Origin: Bacteroidota bacterium
GTDB lineage: Bacteria > Bacteroidota > Bacteroidia > Bacteroidales > F082
Assembly: GCA_003232915.1 (NCBI GenBank)
Contig: QIKE01000147.1
Coordinates: 1 to 42,554 of the forward strand
Direction: 5' to 3'
Length of the DNA: 42,554 nt
The translations under genes and the position numbers were made by a program. Shown here one piece after another: positions 19,423-29,810 of the stretch. Numbering within the stretch: position 1 is the stretch's first letter; each line of letters opens with the position of its first letter. Below the pieces are notes generated by a model that made no database searches, was not told the origin of the DNA, and worked only from the letters and a program-made list of their open reading frames with translations.

Positions 19423-20886
19423 ATGAAAAAACAACCGATTATACACATCGGAGCGGTTTTACACTTTCTCGGAATACTTGTTATTATCGAAAGCATTTTT
19501 ATGTTATTTGCTGTTTTTGTGGCGTTTATGGTTGATAATACGTCGGTGAAACCTTTGGCACTCTCCTTCGTCATCACCTTAATCACCGGATTTATTCTAC
19601 GGAATGCCACCATAAAATATCATTATGATTCGTTGCAAAAACGCGAAAGTATCATAGTGGTTATTGGTACGTGGGTAAGTATTTCTCTTTTGGGTGTTTT
19701 GCCATATTTGCTCAGTGGGAGTATTACTAATTTTACCGATGCATTTTTCGAAACAGTTTCGGGTTTTACCACAACGGGTTCATCCATTCTTACCAATATC
19801 GAAGCAGTACCCAAAGGCATATTATTTTGGCGTAGTTTGACACATTGGATAGGAGGAATGGGTATTATCGTTTTACTTGTGGCATTACTTCCGTTTTTAA
19901 AAGTAAGTAGCATTTATTTGTTCAACAACGAGGCCTCGGTAGTTATTGCCGACAAAGTAAATCCCCGAATGTTTAAAGATGCCCGTTCGGTATGGTTAAT
20001 TTATGTGGGAATGACAGTTCTCGAAATTATTTTTCTTCGATTTGGCGGTATGAGTTTATTCGAAAGTGCCTGCCAAGCTTTTGCTACTGTAGCCACTGGA
20101 GGTTTTTCGACACGAAATGCTAGCATAGCAGCATTTTCACCTTACATACAATATGTTATCACCGTTTTTATGTTTCTTGCCGGAGCCAACTTCTTTCTTT
20201 ATTTATTGATTATCAAAGGGAGACTTGGACGTGCTTTACACAATGAAGAGTTGAGATTGTATGCCAAAATTATTTTAATTGCGGGTGCAGCACTTACCAT
20301 TATTTTATATGTCAAGCAAAATATGGCGTTGGAAGCGGCTTTCCGCGATGCGTATTTTCAGGTTGTTTCTATTATAACGGCTACCGGTTTTGCTACCGAC
20401 GATTACCTGAAATGGCCGGTTTACGGATGGTTGATTATACTAGGTTTAATGTTCGTCGGCGCTAGTGCAGGCTCAACAGGCGGTGGAATAAAAGTTATCC
20501 GGCATTTAATTTTTTACAAATACCTGAGAATCGGGTTTCGTAAAATTTTACACCCCAATCTTATAGCAAGTGTGCATTATAATAATCACACTCTCGACGA
20601 CGAAACCTTAACAAAAGTTGCTAATTACATTGTCCTGTATATCCTTGTTTTTGTAATTGCTTCGTTGATACTTTCATTGATGAATATCGACCCCGAAACT
20701 TCTTTTGGTTCGGTAATAACCTGTATGGGAGGTATTGGCCCGGGATTTGGAAAGACCGGTCCTTCTTCCAATTTTGCTATGTTACCCGTAGCTGCCAAAT
20801 ATGTTCTTATGTTGATGATGATAATGGGCCGCCTTGAACTTTATACTTTTCTTATAATCTTTACTCCCTTGTTTTGGAAAAGATAA
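19423..20886 (+). CDS. trkH: TrkH family potassium uptake protein
   Basis: Multi-TM; SGFTTTGSSILTNIE, LTHWIGGMGIIVLLVALLP, TATGFATDDY, GASAGSTGGGIKVIRH filter-type segments. Confidence 0.92.
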   Translation: MKKQPIIHIGAVLHFLGILVIIESIFMLFAVFVAFMVDNTSVKPLALSFVITLITGFILRNATIKYHYDSLQKRESIIVVIGTWVSISLLGVLPYLLSGSITNFTDAFFETVSGFTTTGSSILTNIEAVPKGILFWRSLTHWIGGMGIIVLLVALLPFLKVSSIYLFNNEASVVIADKVNPRMFKDARSVWLIYVGMTVLEIIFLRFGGMSLFESACQAFATVATGGFSTRNASIAAFSPYIQYVITVFMFLAGANFFLYLLIIKGRLGRALHNEELRLYAKIILIAGAALTIILYVKQNMALEAAFRDAYFQVVSIITATGFATDDYLKWPVYGWLIILGLMFVGASAGSTGGGIKVIRHLIFYKYLRIGFRKILHPNLIASVHYNNHTLDDETLTKVANYIVLYILVFVIASLILSLMNIDPETSFGSVITCMGGIGPGFGKTGPSSNFAMLPVAAKYVLMLMMIMGRLELYTFLIIFTPLFWKR

Positions 20887-21095
20887 TCCAGCCCGATAAT
20901 TGAATATAGTGTTTAAAACATAAAGCGAATTAATAATTGTCAAAAACCAATAACTGTTTTTAAATAAAAATTTTACTCCACTATGATCCCCCAACTTGAT
21001 CAGCGAATTTACACTAATTTTTTATTTCCCTTCAGGTTAGTAAATAATCCAACCTCAAAAAAAGAGACTTTGGTTTGCCCCTATAGTATGAACAT

Positions 21096-21274
21096 TTTCT
21101 ATTTTTTTGAAAGAACACCGGTTAACGATTTTAGAATCTTGAAGTTTTAATTTACCTCTTGAATTGTGATTCGTTAATTGATATGAATCATTAAATTTAT
21201 CTAAACAAACAAAAAGGTTTAGCCAAAAAAACGTTATCATGCCCAAAGAACGTGAGTTTTCAAGTTGAAACAAA
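21096..21274 (+). repeat. ~180-bp direct repeat, copy B
   Basis: 40-bp identical block at 21116-21155 and colinear diverged remainder relative to copy A. Confidence 0.85.
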
Positions 21275-21659
21275 CAAATTTACAATCATTATTTATGCTT
21301 TAGAACTCCATTCAGGTATTTTTATCAGCACATATTTGCAATGATAGTAATTCAATGGTTATCTAAAATATAATATGTTGGTTATCTATGTTAATAGTAA
21401 ATAATATTACATAGGGTGACAACAAAGTATATTACGATATGTTAAAGAGTTTTATAATTACATTAGTGTAATAGTTTGCCAATAATAAAAACAATAGAAA
21501 GGCTTTGTATGGCCTGATTCAATATCACTTGTTAGAAATGTAATTACAATTTAATCGTGGCATATCAGCACCCACACGCCCGCACACCTTATTCAATATA
21601 TCAAAATATTATCTCGTCAACTTCACGCTTATTTTTTACATTTGCGGTCAATAAAAAAA

Positions 21660-21824
21660 ATGGAATATGTTTGTCCCAAATGCGGCAAAAAGCAATACAA
21701 AGTTGACCAAATATGCACTACAGGAGGTGTTCTTGCTAAAATCTTCGACGTACAAAACAGAAATTTCACCGTTATTTCGTGTGGATATTTCGAACTGTAC
21801 AAACGTCGTACAAATACTATCTGA
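21660..21824 (+). CDS. Small zinc-ribbon protein (zinc_ribbon_13-like), apparently lacking the last Cys of the second pair
   Basis: MEYVCPKCGKKQYKVDQICTTGGVLAKIFDVQNRNFTVISCGYFELYKRRTNTI; the family normally has ...SCxxCGYTEFYK. Confidence 0.55.
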   Translation: MEYVCPKCGKKQYKVDQICTTGGVLAKIFDVQNRNFTVISCGYFELYKRRTNTI

Positions 21825-21902
21825 AACATTGTTGGTTTTTTTACAGATTAAGATAGGGGATTTTTATTTTTTTCAAAAAAAATATATATAAACAAAGAGA
21901 AT

Positions 21903-23426
21903 ATGGCAAATCAGGCAGATTTATTAAAAACCATTATTGCACACGCCAAAGAATACGGCTTTGTTTTTCAATCAAGTGAAATTTACGACGGTTTGAGTGC
22001 CGTTTATGACTATGGCCCAAACGGTTCAGAGCTTAAAAAAAACATCCGCAACTATTGGTGGAAAACTATGGTACAGATGCACGAGAACATTGTAGGAATT
22101 GATACTGCCATTTTTATGCACCCCACAGTTTGGAAAGCTTCGGGACACGTGGATGCTTTCAACGATCCTATGATAGATAACAAAGACTCGAAAAAAAGAT
22201 ATCGTGCTGATGTGTTGATAGAAGATTATATTACGAAAATAGAAGCCAAGATTAACAGGGAAATTTTCAAAGCACAAAAACGTTTTGGCACGACCTTCGA
22301 CGAGAAACAATATCGCCAAACAAATCAGCGGGTACTAACCAGCATAAAGAAAATAGATGAGATAAAGGCCCGTCTTTATCCGGCTATGAACAAAAACAAT
22401 ATGGCAGCTATCAAGCACCTCATAGAAGATCTCGGAATAGCTGATCCCGTTTCAGGCTCGAAAAATTGGACAGAAGTGCGGCAGTTCAACCTGATGTTTT
22501 CGACACGAATAGGTTCAACTGCCGACGGAGCCACCGAAATATATCTGCGTCCCGAAACGGCGCAAGGTATTTTTATTAACTATTTGAATGTTCAAAAAAC
22601 AACCAGGATGAAAATCCCGTTCGGTATTGCTCAAACCGGAAAAGCCTTTCGTAACGAAATAGTTGCAAGGCAGTTTATTTTTCGTATGCGCGAATTTGAG
22701 CAGATGGAAATGCAGTTTTTTATCCGTCCTGGAACCGAAATGGAATGGTATCACTACTGGAAAGAAGAACGAATGAATTGGCATCTTTCCATGGGCATTC
22801 CCAAAGAAAAACTTCGTTTTCACGACCACGATAAACTAGCACACTATGCCAATGCTGCCGTCGACATCGAATTTGAATTCCCTATGGGTTTCAAAGAGCT
22901 TGAAGGTATCCACTCTCGTACCGATTTCGACTTGAGTGCACACGAAAAATTTTCGGGAAGAAAGTTGCGCTATTTCGACAGCGAGACCAACGAAAGCTAT
23001 GTGCCTTATGTGGTGGAAACTTCCATTGGTCTCGACAGGATGTTTCTTGCCATGCTAACGAACGCTTATACCGAAGAAAAACTTAATGACGGATCAGAAA
23101 GAGTGTTGATGAAACTGCCTCCACAATTTGCACCATACAAAGTGGCAGTATTTCCACTAACTAAAAAAGACGGCCTGCCCGAAAAAGCTCGTGGAATTAT
23201 GAATAGTTTGAAAAATAGTTTCATGTGTTTTTATGAAGAAAAAGACACCATCGGCAAACGATATCGTCGCCACGATGCCATCGGTACTCCCTACTGCATT
23301 ACAGTCGACTACCAAACCATAGAAGACGATACCGTAACAATCCGCGAACGTAACAGTATGCAACAAGAGCGTGTTTCCATTGATAAAATTGCAGGTATTG
23401 TGGCCGAAAGGTTAAAAGTTGTATAA
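21903..23426 (+). CDS. glyS: Glycyl-tRNA synthetase
   Basis: HAKEYGFVFQSSEIYDGLSAVYDYGPNGSELKKNI; RPETAQGIF; single-chain eukaryotic/archaeal-type GlyRS. Confidence 0.96.
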   Translation: MANQADLLKTIIAHAKEYGFVFQSSEIYDGLSAVYDYGPNGSELKKNIRNYWWKTMVQMHENIVGIDTAIFMHPTVWKASGHVDAFNDPMIDNKDSKKRYRADVLIEDYITKIEAKINREIFKAQKRFGTTFDEKQYRQTNQRVLTSIKKIDEIKARLYPAMNKNNMAAIKHLIEDLGIADPVSGSKNWTEVRQFNLMFSTRIGSTADGATEIYLRPETAQGIFINYLNVQKTTRMKIPFGIAQTGKAFRNEIVARQFIFRMREFEQMEMQFFIRPGTEMEWYHYWKEERMNWHLSMGIPKEKLRFHDHDKLAHYANAAVDIEFEFPMGFKELEGIHSRTDFDLSAHEKFSGRKLRYFDSETNESYVPYVVETSIGLDRMFLAMLTNAYTEEKLNDGSERVLMKLPPQFAPYKVAVFPLTKKDGLPEKARGIMNSLKNSFMCFYEEKDTIGKRYRRHDAIGTPYCITVDYQTIEDDTVTIRERNSMQQERVSIDKIAGIVAERLKVV

Positions 23427-23513
23427 AGAAAGTGTATAGCAAAGGGTGCCAATTTGTTTTGTATGTGATATAAAAGAATTAATGTTAAAGATGTATGAAC
23501 TTTTGATTCAAAC

Positions 23514-23553
23514 AAAAAACCCCTGACCATCATCATCTGACTATCAGAGGTTT
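23514..23553 (-). terminator. Rho-independent terminator of tRNA-Phe
   Basis: On minus strand aaacctctga...tcaggggttt (10-bp stem with one G-U) followed by a T run. Confidence 0.6.
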
Positions 23554-23569
23554 CACTTCCTTTTTTTCG

Positions 23570-23642
23570 TGGTACCACCTGGAATTGAACCAGGGACACA
23601 CGGATTTTCAGTCCGATGCTCTACCGACTGAGCTATGGTACC
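23570..23642 (-). tRNA. tRNA-Phe (GAA)
   Basis: Reverse complement GGTACCATAGCTCAGTCGGTAGAGCATCGGACTGAAAATCCGTGTGTCCCTGGTTCAATTCCAGGTGGTACCA folds as a cloverleaf with anticodon GAA. Confidence 0.97.
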
Positions 23643-23790
23643 CTTTATTTTAGGAGCGGCAAAACTAAGTATTTTTTTATCTCTTCAAAACTTTTTGACA
23701 AAAAAGTTAAGTTAATGGAAAAATTTTCATGTAAATGCTTTTTTCAAAGATTCATAGTCGTATTTTTGCATCTTTTGATATTAGTAGAAT

Positions 23791-24528
23791 TTGGATTTAA
23801 TTATTGACATAGGTAATACTAAAACCAAAATAGCGGTTTTCAATATCAATAAGTTGATATATCGTAAGGAGGTAATTAGTAACTCCGAAAAAGAGTTAGC
23901 ATCGATTCTCAGTAAATATTCCGGTATTTGCTCGGCAATAATTTCTTCCGTAAAAAACGATGATAAATTTTTTGACAAATATCTTTCGCTCAAAAAAGTT
24001 CATTACATAAGGCTTTCTCATACAACGCCTTTGCCTTTTAAAAACCTTTACCAAAGTCGGCAAACTCTTGGCCAAGATCGTATAGCCATTGCTGCTGCCG
24101 CTTGTTCATTATTTCCAGTTGAAAATGTGATGGCCATTGATACGGGCACTAGCATCACTTACGATTTTGTTAACAACCGCAACGAATATCTCGGTGGAGG
24201 CATAAGCCCCGGATTACAGATGCGTTTTTGGGCATTACATACTTTTACCGACAAACTACCGTTAATAAATTTTGAAACGGACAAACTTCCGTTATTGGTT
24301 GGAAGAAATACCGAAGAGGCAATATTATCGGGCGTTTTGAATGGAATGGTAGCCGAAATAGATGGCCTAATTGATGCGTATAGAATAACTTTCGGCGAGC
24401 TAAAAGTAATTCTTGGCGGTGGCGATTATAAATATTTTGATAAAAGATTAAAAAATAGCATCTTTGCACGCCCGAATTTAGTTTTGGAGGGCTTAAAGAA
24501 AATCCTTGATTTTAATGATGAAAATTAG
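23791..24528 (+). CDS. coaX: Type III pantothenate kinase
   Basis: DLIIDIGNTKTKIAVF, QTLGQDRIAIAAAA, AIDTGTSITYDF, GGGISPGLQMR; TTG start. Confidence 0.93.
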   Translation: MDLIIDIGNTKTKIAVFNINKLIYRKEVISNSEKELASILSKYSGICSAIISSVKNDDKFFDKYLSLKKVHYIRLSHTTPLPFKNLYQSRQTLGQDRIAIAAAACSLFPVENVMAIDTGTSITYDFVNNRNEYLGGGISPGLQMRFWALHTFTDKLPLINFETDKLPLLVGRNTEEAILSGVLNGMVAEIDGLIDAYRITFGELKVILGGGDYKYFDKRLKNSIFARPNLVLEGLKKILDFNDEN

Positions 24529-25795
24529 AGCGGGAATAGTAGCAGGATTGGTAATTTTGAGTTTGTTTGGTCGTGCACAAAACAATATTAACTCACCTTA
24601 TTCAAGGTACGGTCTTGGGGAATTATACGGCAAAAATATTAGTACCCGGCTTTTTAGTATGGGTGGTATTGCTTATGGTATTGCCGATCCTTATACCATT
24701 AATCAGGCTAATCCTGCTTCGTATGCCGCGTACGACTCGCTTTCGTTTTTGCTTGAAACCGGTATTTCAGGTAATATTGTTTCTCTTCAAAATACAGTTT
24801 CTTCCGAAAAGTCTAATTACGTTACACTCAGCCATTTTGCCGTGGGTTTTCCTATAACAAAATGGTGGCGTACAAGTTTAGGTATTTTACCTTATAGCAA
24901 AATAGGCTATAATGTGAAAGTAACGGTAAATTTGTCAAACTTTAGTAATGTAGTGAATGAACTAAATGGTGACGGTGGTTTGAATAGGTTATACTGGGGC
25001 AACGGATTTAAGTTGGGTAAAAATTTACGTGTCGGTTTCAATGCTCTTTATGTTTTTGGCGAAGAACGTAATAGTAGCATTATTTATTTCCCCGATTCGG
25101 CGTTTATCATTGGTACTAAATCGTTGTATAAAAACCGCGGCAGCGATTTTTTGTTCGACTATGGAATTCAATACGATTTTCACTTTAAAAATATGCGGAT
25201 ATTAACACTTGGCGCAACTTACAGCAATCAAACAAACTTTAAGGTAAAAAGAAGTTATTTGTTTGAAACATTAACAGGTGGACACAATGAAATTGTTGAA
25301 AAAGTAAAAGATACTCTTGCTTATCAATCTCAAGAAACGGGAACCCTGTTAATGCCCAATCGATTTGGTATAGGTTTTTCATATACACAAAAAGGAAACT
25401 GGACAGTAGGTGCCGATTATAATTGGGAAAACTGGAAAAGCTATCGTTTTTTTGGCACCAACGATTCATTGCAAAATTCTTGGAAAGTGGCTGTTGGCGG
25501 CGAATATATCCCTAAGCATACCAGTATTTCGCCTTTATATAAAAGGATGAGTTATCGCATGGGATTCAGATACCATCAAACTTATATCAACATACGGAAG
25601 CACTCCATCAATGTTCTTGGCATAAGTTTTGGTGTTAAATTTCCTATGAAACGTTCCAAAACCACCATTAACCTCGGTATTGAATTTGGCCAAAGAGGAA
25701 CATTGCAGGATAATCTACTTAAGGAAAACTTCTTTAATTTTTCTCTGGGACTTTCTATCTTAGAACACTGGTTTTATAAACAAAAATATCAATAA
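24515..25795 (+). CDS. Conserved Bacteroidetes outer-membrane beta-barrel protein
   Basis: Signal peptide, INSPYSRYGLGELY...NPASYAAYDSLSFLLETG, alternating beta-barrel pattern; overlaps coaX. Confidence 0.7.
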   Translation: MMKIRAGIVAGLVILSLFGRAQNNINSPYSRYGLGELYGKNISTRLFSMGGIAYGIADPYTINQANPASYAAYDSLSFLLETGISGNIVSLQNTVSSEKSNYVTLSHFAVGFPITKWWRTSLGILPYSKIGYNVKVTVNLSNFSNVVNELNGDGGLNRLYWGNGFKLGKNLRVGFNALYVFGEERNSSIIYFPDSAFIIGTKSLYKNRGSDFLFDYGIQYDFHFKNMRILTLGATYSNQTNFKVKRSYLFETLTGGHNEIVEKVKDTLAYQSQETGTLLMPNRFGIGFSYTQKGNWTVGADYNWENWKSYRFFGTNDSLQNSWKVAVGGEYIPKHTSISPLYKRMSYRMGFRYHQTYINIRKHSINVLGISFGVKFPMKRSKTTINLGIEFGQRGTLQDNLLKENFFNFSLGLSILEHWFYKQKYQ

Positions 25796-25813
25796 ATATA
25801 AACACTTGAAAAA

Positions 25814-27208
25814 ATGAAGACAAAATTGTTGATTCTATTATTCGTTTTGGGACTGGGTTTTTCAGTTGTTGCTCGGCAGCCGATAAAAAATCATCTACCT
25901 CAGAATGATAGTAGTAAATACGGAAAAGACAGCGCGACTTGCGTGATGAACTTATCGCTATATCGCGAGTCGTATCGCTTGTGGAGAGCTAGCCACTACA
26001 AAAATACTTCAATTAATGATATTACCAAACCATGGAGATGGTGTTTTTTAAACTGCCCTCGTTCTAGCGAAAATTTGTATGTCGATGGTGTAAAAATTTT
26101 TAAATACCGTATTAGAAAAACTCAAAATGAAAAAACAAAAGATGCCTTAATAGATACTTTAATGATGATTTTCGACCAACGTCTCAAATACTTTCCTAAT
26201 CATTATAAAACCCACAAATCTCAGAAAGGTATTGTCCTCGGTCGGAAAGGCGTAGCATTGTATCAGTTGAAGCCAAAAGATTATGAAGAGGCTTACCCGA
26301 TATTGAAAAAATCTATAGAACTTGAAAAACAAAATAGCAAAGGTGCCGTATTAATTTATTATTTTAGAACTATTACCAAAATGGCTATGGCAGGTAAAAT
26401 TGATACCGTTCAGGTGGTTGATGCTTACGACCAAATTAGTAATTATATTGATGCCGGTATTAAAAAATATAAAGCACTAGGCAATACTAAGAAACTTGCA
26501 GAGTATGAAAGTTTTAAAGGAAATATTGATGATACTTTCGATCCTTTTGCCACATGTACCGATTTAGTAAGAATTTATCAGAAAAAACTTGATGCAGCTC
26601 CGAATGATATTGATTTATTAAAAAAAATAATCTATTTACTCGAAAAAAAAAGATGTGTTGAATCGTCTTTGTATTTCAACGCCAATATCAGCCTATACAA
26701 AGCCGACCCATCACCCGAATCGGCTTATCTTATCGGAAAAATGATGTTAAACAAGAAACGGTATGCCGATGCTATTGCTTATTTGCAGAGTGCAACCAAA
26801 ATGGAGGATAAGGAAAAAGTCGACGATGCTTATATGTTTCTTGCTATGGCCTATCGTGTTTTGAATAAGTTTGTAAATGCACGTAATATGGCACTAAAAG
26901 CTGTTGAAATTAACCCGCATAACGGTAATGCATATTTTTTGATTGGCGATATGTATGCCGAAAGCGCCTCAAAATGCGGCAGTAACGATCTTACATCGAA
27001 AGTAGCTTATTGGGCAGCGGTGGATAAGTTTATTCAGGCAAAAAAAGCCGATCCCGAGTTAACCGATGTTATGAACAAACGGATAGCTATTTATAAGGCG
27101 CATTTTCCTACAACCGAAACATTGTTTTTTTATAATATAAAAGTAGGCGATAAATATACAGTTCCTTGTTGGATTAACGAAGTAACTATTGTTAGAGCTT
27201 CTAATTAG
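25814..27208 (+). CDS. Tetratricopeptide-repeat protein
   Basis: Signal peptide; TPR-like AYLIGKMMLNKKRYADAIAYLQSATK and AMAYRVLNKFVNARNMALKAVEINPHNGNAYFLIGDMYAE. Confidence 0.75.
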   Translation: MKTKLLILLFVLGLGFSVVARQPIKNHLPQNDSSKYGKDSATCVMNLSLYRESYRLWRASHYKNTSINDITKPWRWCFLNCPRSSENLYVDGVKIFKYRIRKTQNEKTKDALIDTLMMIFDQRLKYFPNHYKTHKSQKGIVLGRKGVALYQLKPKDYEEAYPILKKSIELEKQNSKGAVLIYYFRTITKMAMAGKIDTVQVVDAYDQISNYIDAGIKKYKALGNTKKLAEYESFKGNIDDTFDPFATCTDLVRIYQKKLDAAPNDIDLLKKIIYLLEKKRCVESSLYFNANISLYKADPSPESAYLIGKMMLNKKRYADAIAYLQSATKMEDKEKVDDAYMFLAMAYRVLNKFVNARNMALKAVEINPHNGNAYFLIGDMYAESASKCGSNDLTSKVAYWAAVDKFIQAKKADPELTDVMNKRIAIYKAHFPTTETLFFYNIKVGDKYTVPCWINEVTIVRASN

Positions 27209-27228
27209 GAAAGGTTAAAAGATACTTC

Positions 27229-27798
27229 ATGAAGCCTGAAAATTTTTTGAAAAGCATCCTTATTATTTTAACAATGGGGGTGCTTTTTTCGTGTGAAAAT
27301 TCTTTGGAAAAAGTAATGCAAATTTCTTCTTCAGATACTCTTGCTCTGCTTACTGCCGATAGTATTGATTTCTTTCGCAGCGATTCGGGTCGATTGCAAA
27401 TGGAGTTGAAAGCTCCGTTGATGAGAAAATTCGGCGGCAAAAACCCTTATACCGATTTTCCCAAAGGCTTTTATGTGGTATTTTACGATACTTCCGGACA
27501 ACTTGTTTCGCGTATTTCAGCCAACTATGGTATTAACTTGGAAAATGAAAATCGTCTCGAAGCCCGCAACAATGTGATAATTTATAATTTTAAAACCAAA
27601 GAACAATTGAACACCGAAAGCCTTGTTTGGGACAAGAGAAAAAAGGAAATATTTTCGCATGCTTTTGTAAAAATAACTACTCCCGATAAAGTGATTTTCG
27701 GCGATAGTATATGGGCCAACGAGTCGTTCAGTAAACGTAAAATCTATGGGGTGAGAGCAACCATTGAAGTTGAAGAAGATTCAACATCAGATTATTAA
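27229..27798 (+). CDS. lptC: LPS export ABC transporter periplasmic protein LptC
   Basis: Lipobox LFSCENS; DSGRLQMELKAPLMRKF, SRISANYGINLENENRLEARNNVIIYN, LNTESLVWDKRKKEIFSHAFVKI. Confidence 0.85.
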   Translation: MKPENFLKSILIILTMGVLFSCENSLEKVMQISSSDTLALLTADSIDFFRSDSGRLQMELKAPLMRKFGGKNPYTDFPKGFYVVFYDTSGQLVSRISANYGINLENENRLEARNNVIIYNFKTKEQLNTESLVWDKRKKEIFSHAFVKITTPDKVIFGDSIWANESFSKRKIYGVRATIEVEEDSTSDY

Positions 27799-27853
27799 TA
27801 AATGTTATACTGTTTTTATGATTCTGAAAATTTGTACTTTAGCCTTTTAAACT

Positions 27854-29119
27854 ATGGTTACAATTTGGATAGTCATCATCACTCTTGGTTTCTCCGCTTT
27901 TTTTTCGGGGATGGAAATAGCTTTTGTTAGTTCCAATCGACTGAAACAAGAACTGGATATGAAGAGAAATATCTACTCGGCACGACTTTTATCAGAGTTT
28001 TATAATAATCCTTCGCGATTTATCGGAGCTTTGCTGCTCGGCAATAATGTGGCATTGGTAATTTACGGTATGGCTACGGCTGCTTGGCTCGAACCGGTTA
28101 TTCGGCAACATCTACCTGTTGCACTTCAATCTGAATTTATAGTGCTACTTACCCAAACCATACTGTCAACGTTGCTTATTTTGATAGTAGCCGAGTTCTT
28201 ACCTAAAATATTTTTTAGGCTAAATCCTAATGCCATTTTAAAATCGTTGGCTTTACCGGTTTGGGTACTGTATTATTTGCTTTATCCACTTATATTTATA
28301 TATATAGGTGTGGCCGAATTTATTTTGCAAAAAATATTCAGAGTGAAAATAAATGAGGAAACATATACTTTCAGCGCCTTCGACCTTGATGAATATGTGA
28401 AAAATTTTAGGATAGAAGACCAAGACACGGAAGAGTTGAACCAAGAAATGCAAATGATTCAGAATGCTATGGAGTTTAAAAATGTAAAACTCCGCGATTG
28501 TATGATACCCCGTACCGAAATAATTGCCCTCGAAATTAATGAAAGTGTTGACATTTTGCGAAAAATGTTTACCGAAACAGGTCATTCCAAAATAATGATT
28601 TACAAAGAAAATATCGACAACCTTCAGGCCTATGTTCATGCTTATGATATGTTTTGTAAACCCAAAAAGATTGGCGAAGTTGTCAGACCGGTGGATGTAT
28701 ATCCCGAAACTATGGCTGCCAAAGAATTGTTGAACCTTTTTATCCAAAATCATAAAAGTGTTGCAGTAGTAGTTGACGAGTTTGGCGGAACTTCGGGAAT
28801 GGTTACTATGGAAGATATTATTGAAGAAATATTCGGCGAAATTGAGGATGAATACGATTTGGAAGAAGAAGTGGAAAAACAAATTTCACACAGTGAATAT
28901 GTATTTTCGGCACGAATGGAAATTGATTACATAAACGAAAAATACAAGTTGAACATTCCCGTTTCGGAAGAATATGAAACCCTTGCCGGTTTTATCATCC
29001 ATCATTATAAGAGTATTCCCTGTATCGACGAGAAAATAAGCATTATACCGTTTCGTTTTACCATAACAAAAGCTAGCGACAATCGCCTCGAAGAAGTACA
29101 TCTGGTTGTGGAAAATTAA
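27854..29119 (+). CDS. Hemolysin family / CNNM-CBS-CorC_HlyC membrane protein
   Basis: FSAFFSGMEIAFVSSNRLK, MIPRTEIIALE, VVVDEFGGTSGMVTMEDIIEEIFGEIEDEYD, C-terminal CorC_HlyC domain. Confidence 0.92.
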   Translation: MVTIWIVIITLGFSAFFSGMEIAFVSSNRLKQELDMKRNIYSARLLSEFYNNPSRFIGALLLGNNVALVIYGMATAAWLEPVIRQHLPVALQSEFIVLLTQTILSTLLILIVAEFLPKIFFRLNPNAILKSLALPVWVLYYLLYPLIFIYIGVAEFILQKIFRVKINEETYTFSAFDLDEYVKNFRIEDQDTEELNQEMQMIQNAMEFKNVKLRDCMIPRTEIIALEINESVDILRKMFTETGHSKIMIYKENIDNLQAYVHAYDMFCKPKKIGEVVRPVDVYPETMAAKELLNLFIQNHKSVAVVVDEFGGTSGMVTMEDIIEEIFGEIEDEYDLEEEVEKQISHSEYVFSARMEIDYINEKYKLNIPVSEEYETLAGFIIHHYKSIPCIDEKISIIPFRFTITKASDNRLEEVHLVVEN

Positions 29120-29810
29120 CCTAACTTAAAAATAGTAAATCGTTATACCTTCACTAACAGAATACTGTGATTTTACTTTTGCAATTGGGGCACTACTTTT
29201 GTTTTTCTAATAAAAGACCGGTTTTTATAACAAAGTGCATCATAAATTTTTTGTTGGTCAGTTGTCGCATGTGTAATCAATTTGGAATATATTTTCTCAG
29301 ACCCTTTTTTATTGATACTTACTATTGAGACTTGTTGACTTTGCATTCTTTCAACAATACTAATTCAACTATAAATGATGTGGTGTTCTTTTAATTTGTG
29401 CCGAATACAATGCGCAATGTAACCGGATAAGCACAAACTTTTTGATTGCACTTATTCTGCTAAATTTTATTACGTTGTTGCCACCAGTGTTTTTTTGTCA
29501 CCAAGTTCATAATGAATATACCGGACATATTGCATTAAATATGATATAAGTGAATTACAATAGATCATAAGTTCCGAAATAAATGATTAGATATCAAAAC
29601 AAGTGTAACGAAGAAATTGGTGTTTTCTAACAATCACTAAATAATATATCAATAATAAAAGTCGACTCTTTGTGCCTTATTTTAATCACCTTAAAATTAT
29701 ATATGCTTGTTTATCAGCATAATATGAAGGTTATAATTTTAGTTACTTAACCAATACGTCGTTTTTGAAGATACTGGCTGGCAAATTATTAACAAGTTAG
29801 TACTTCAAAG

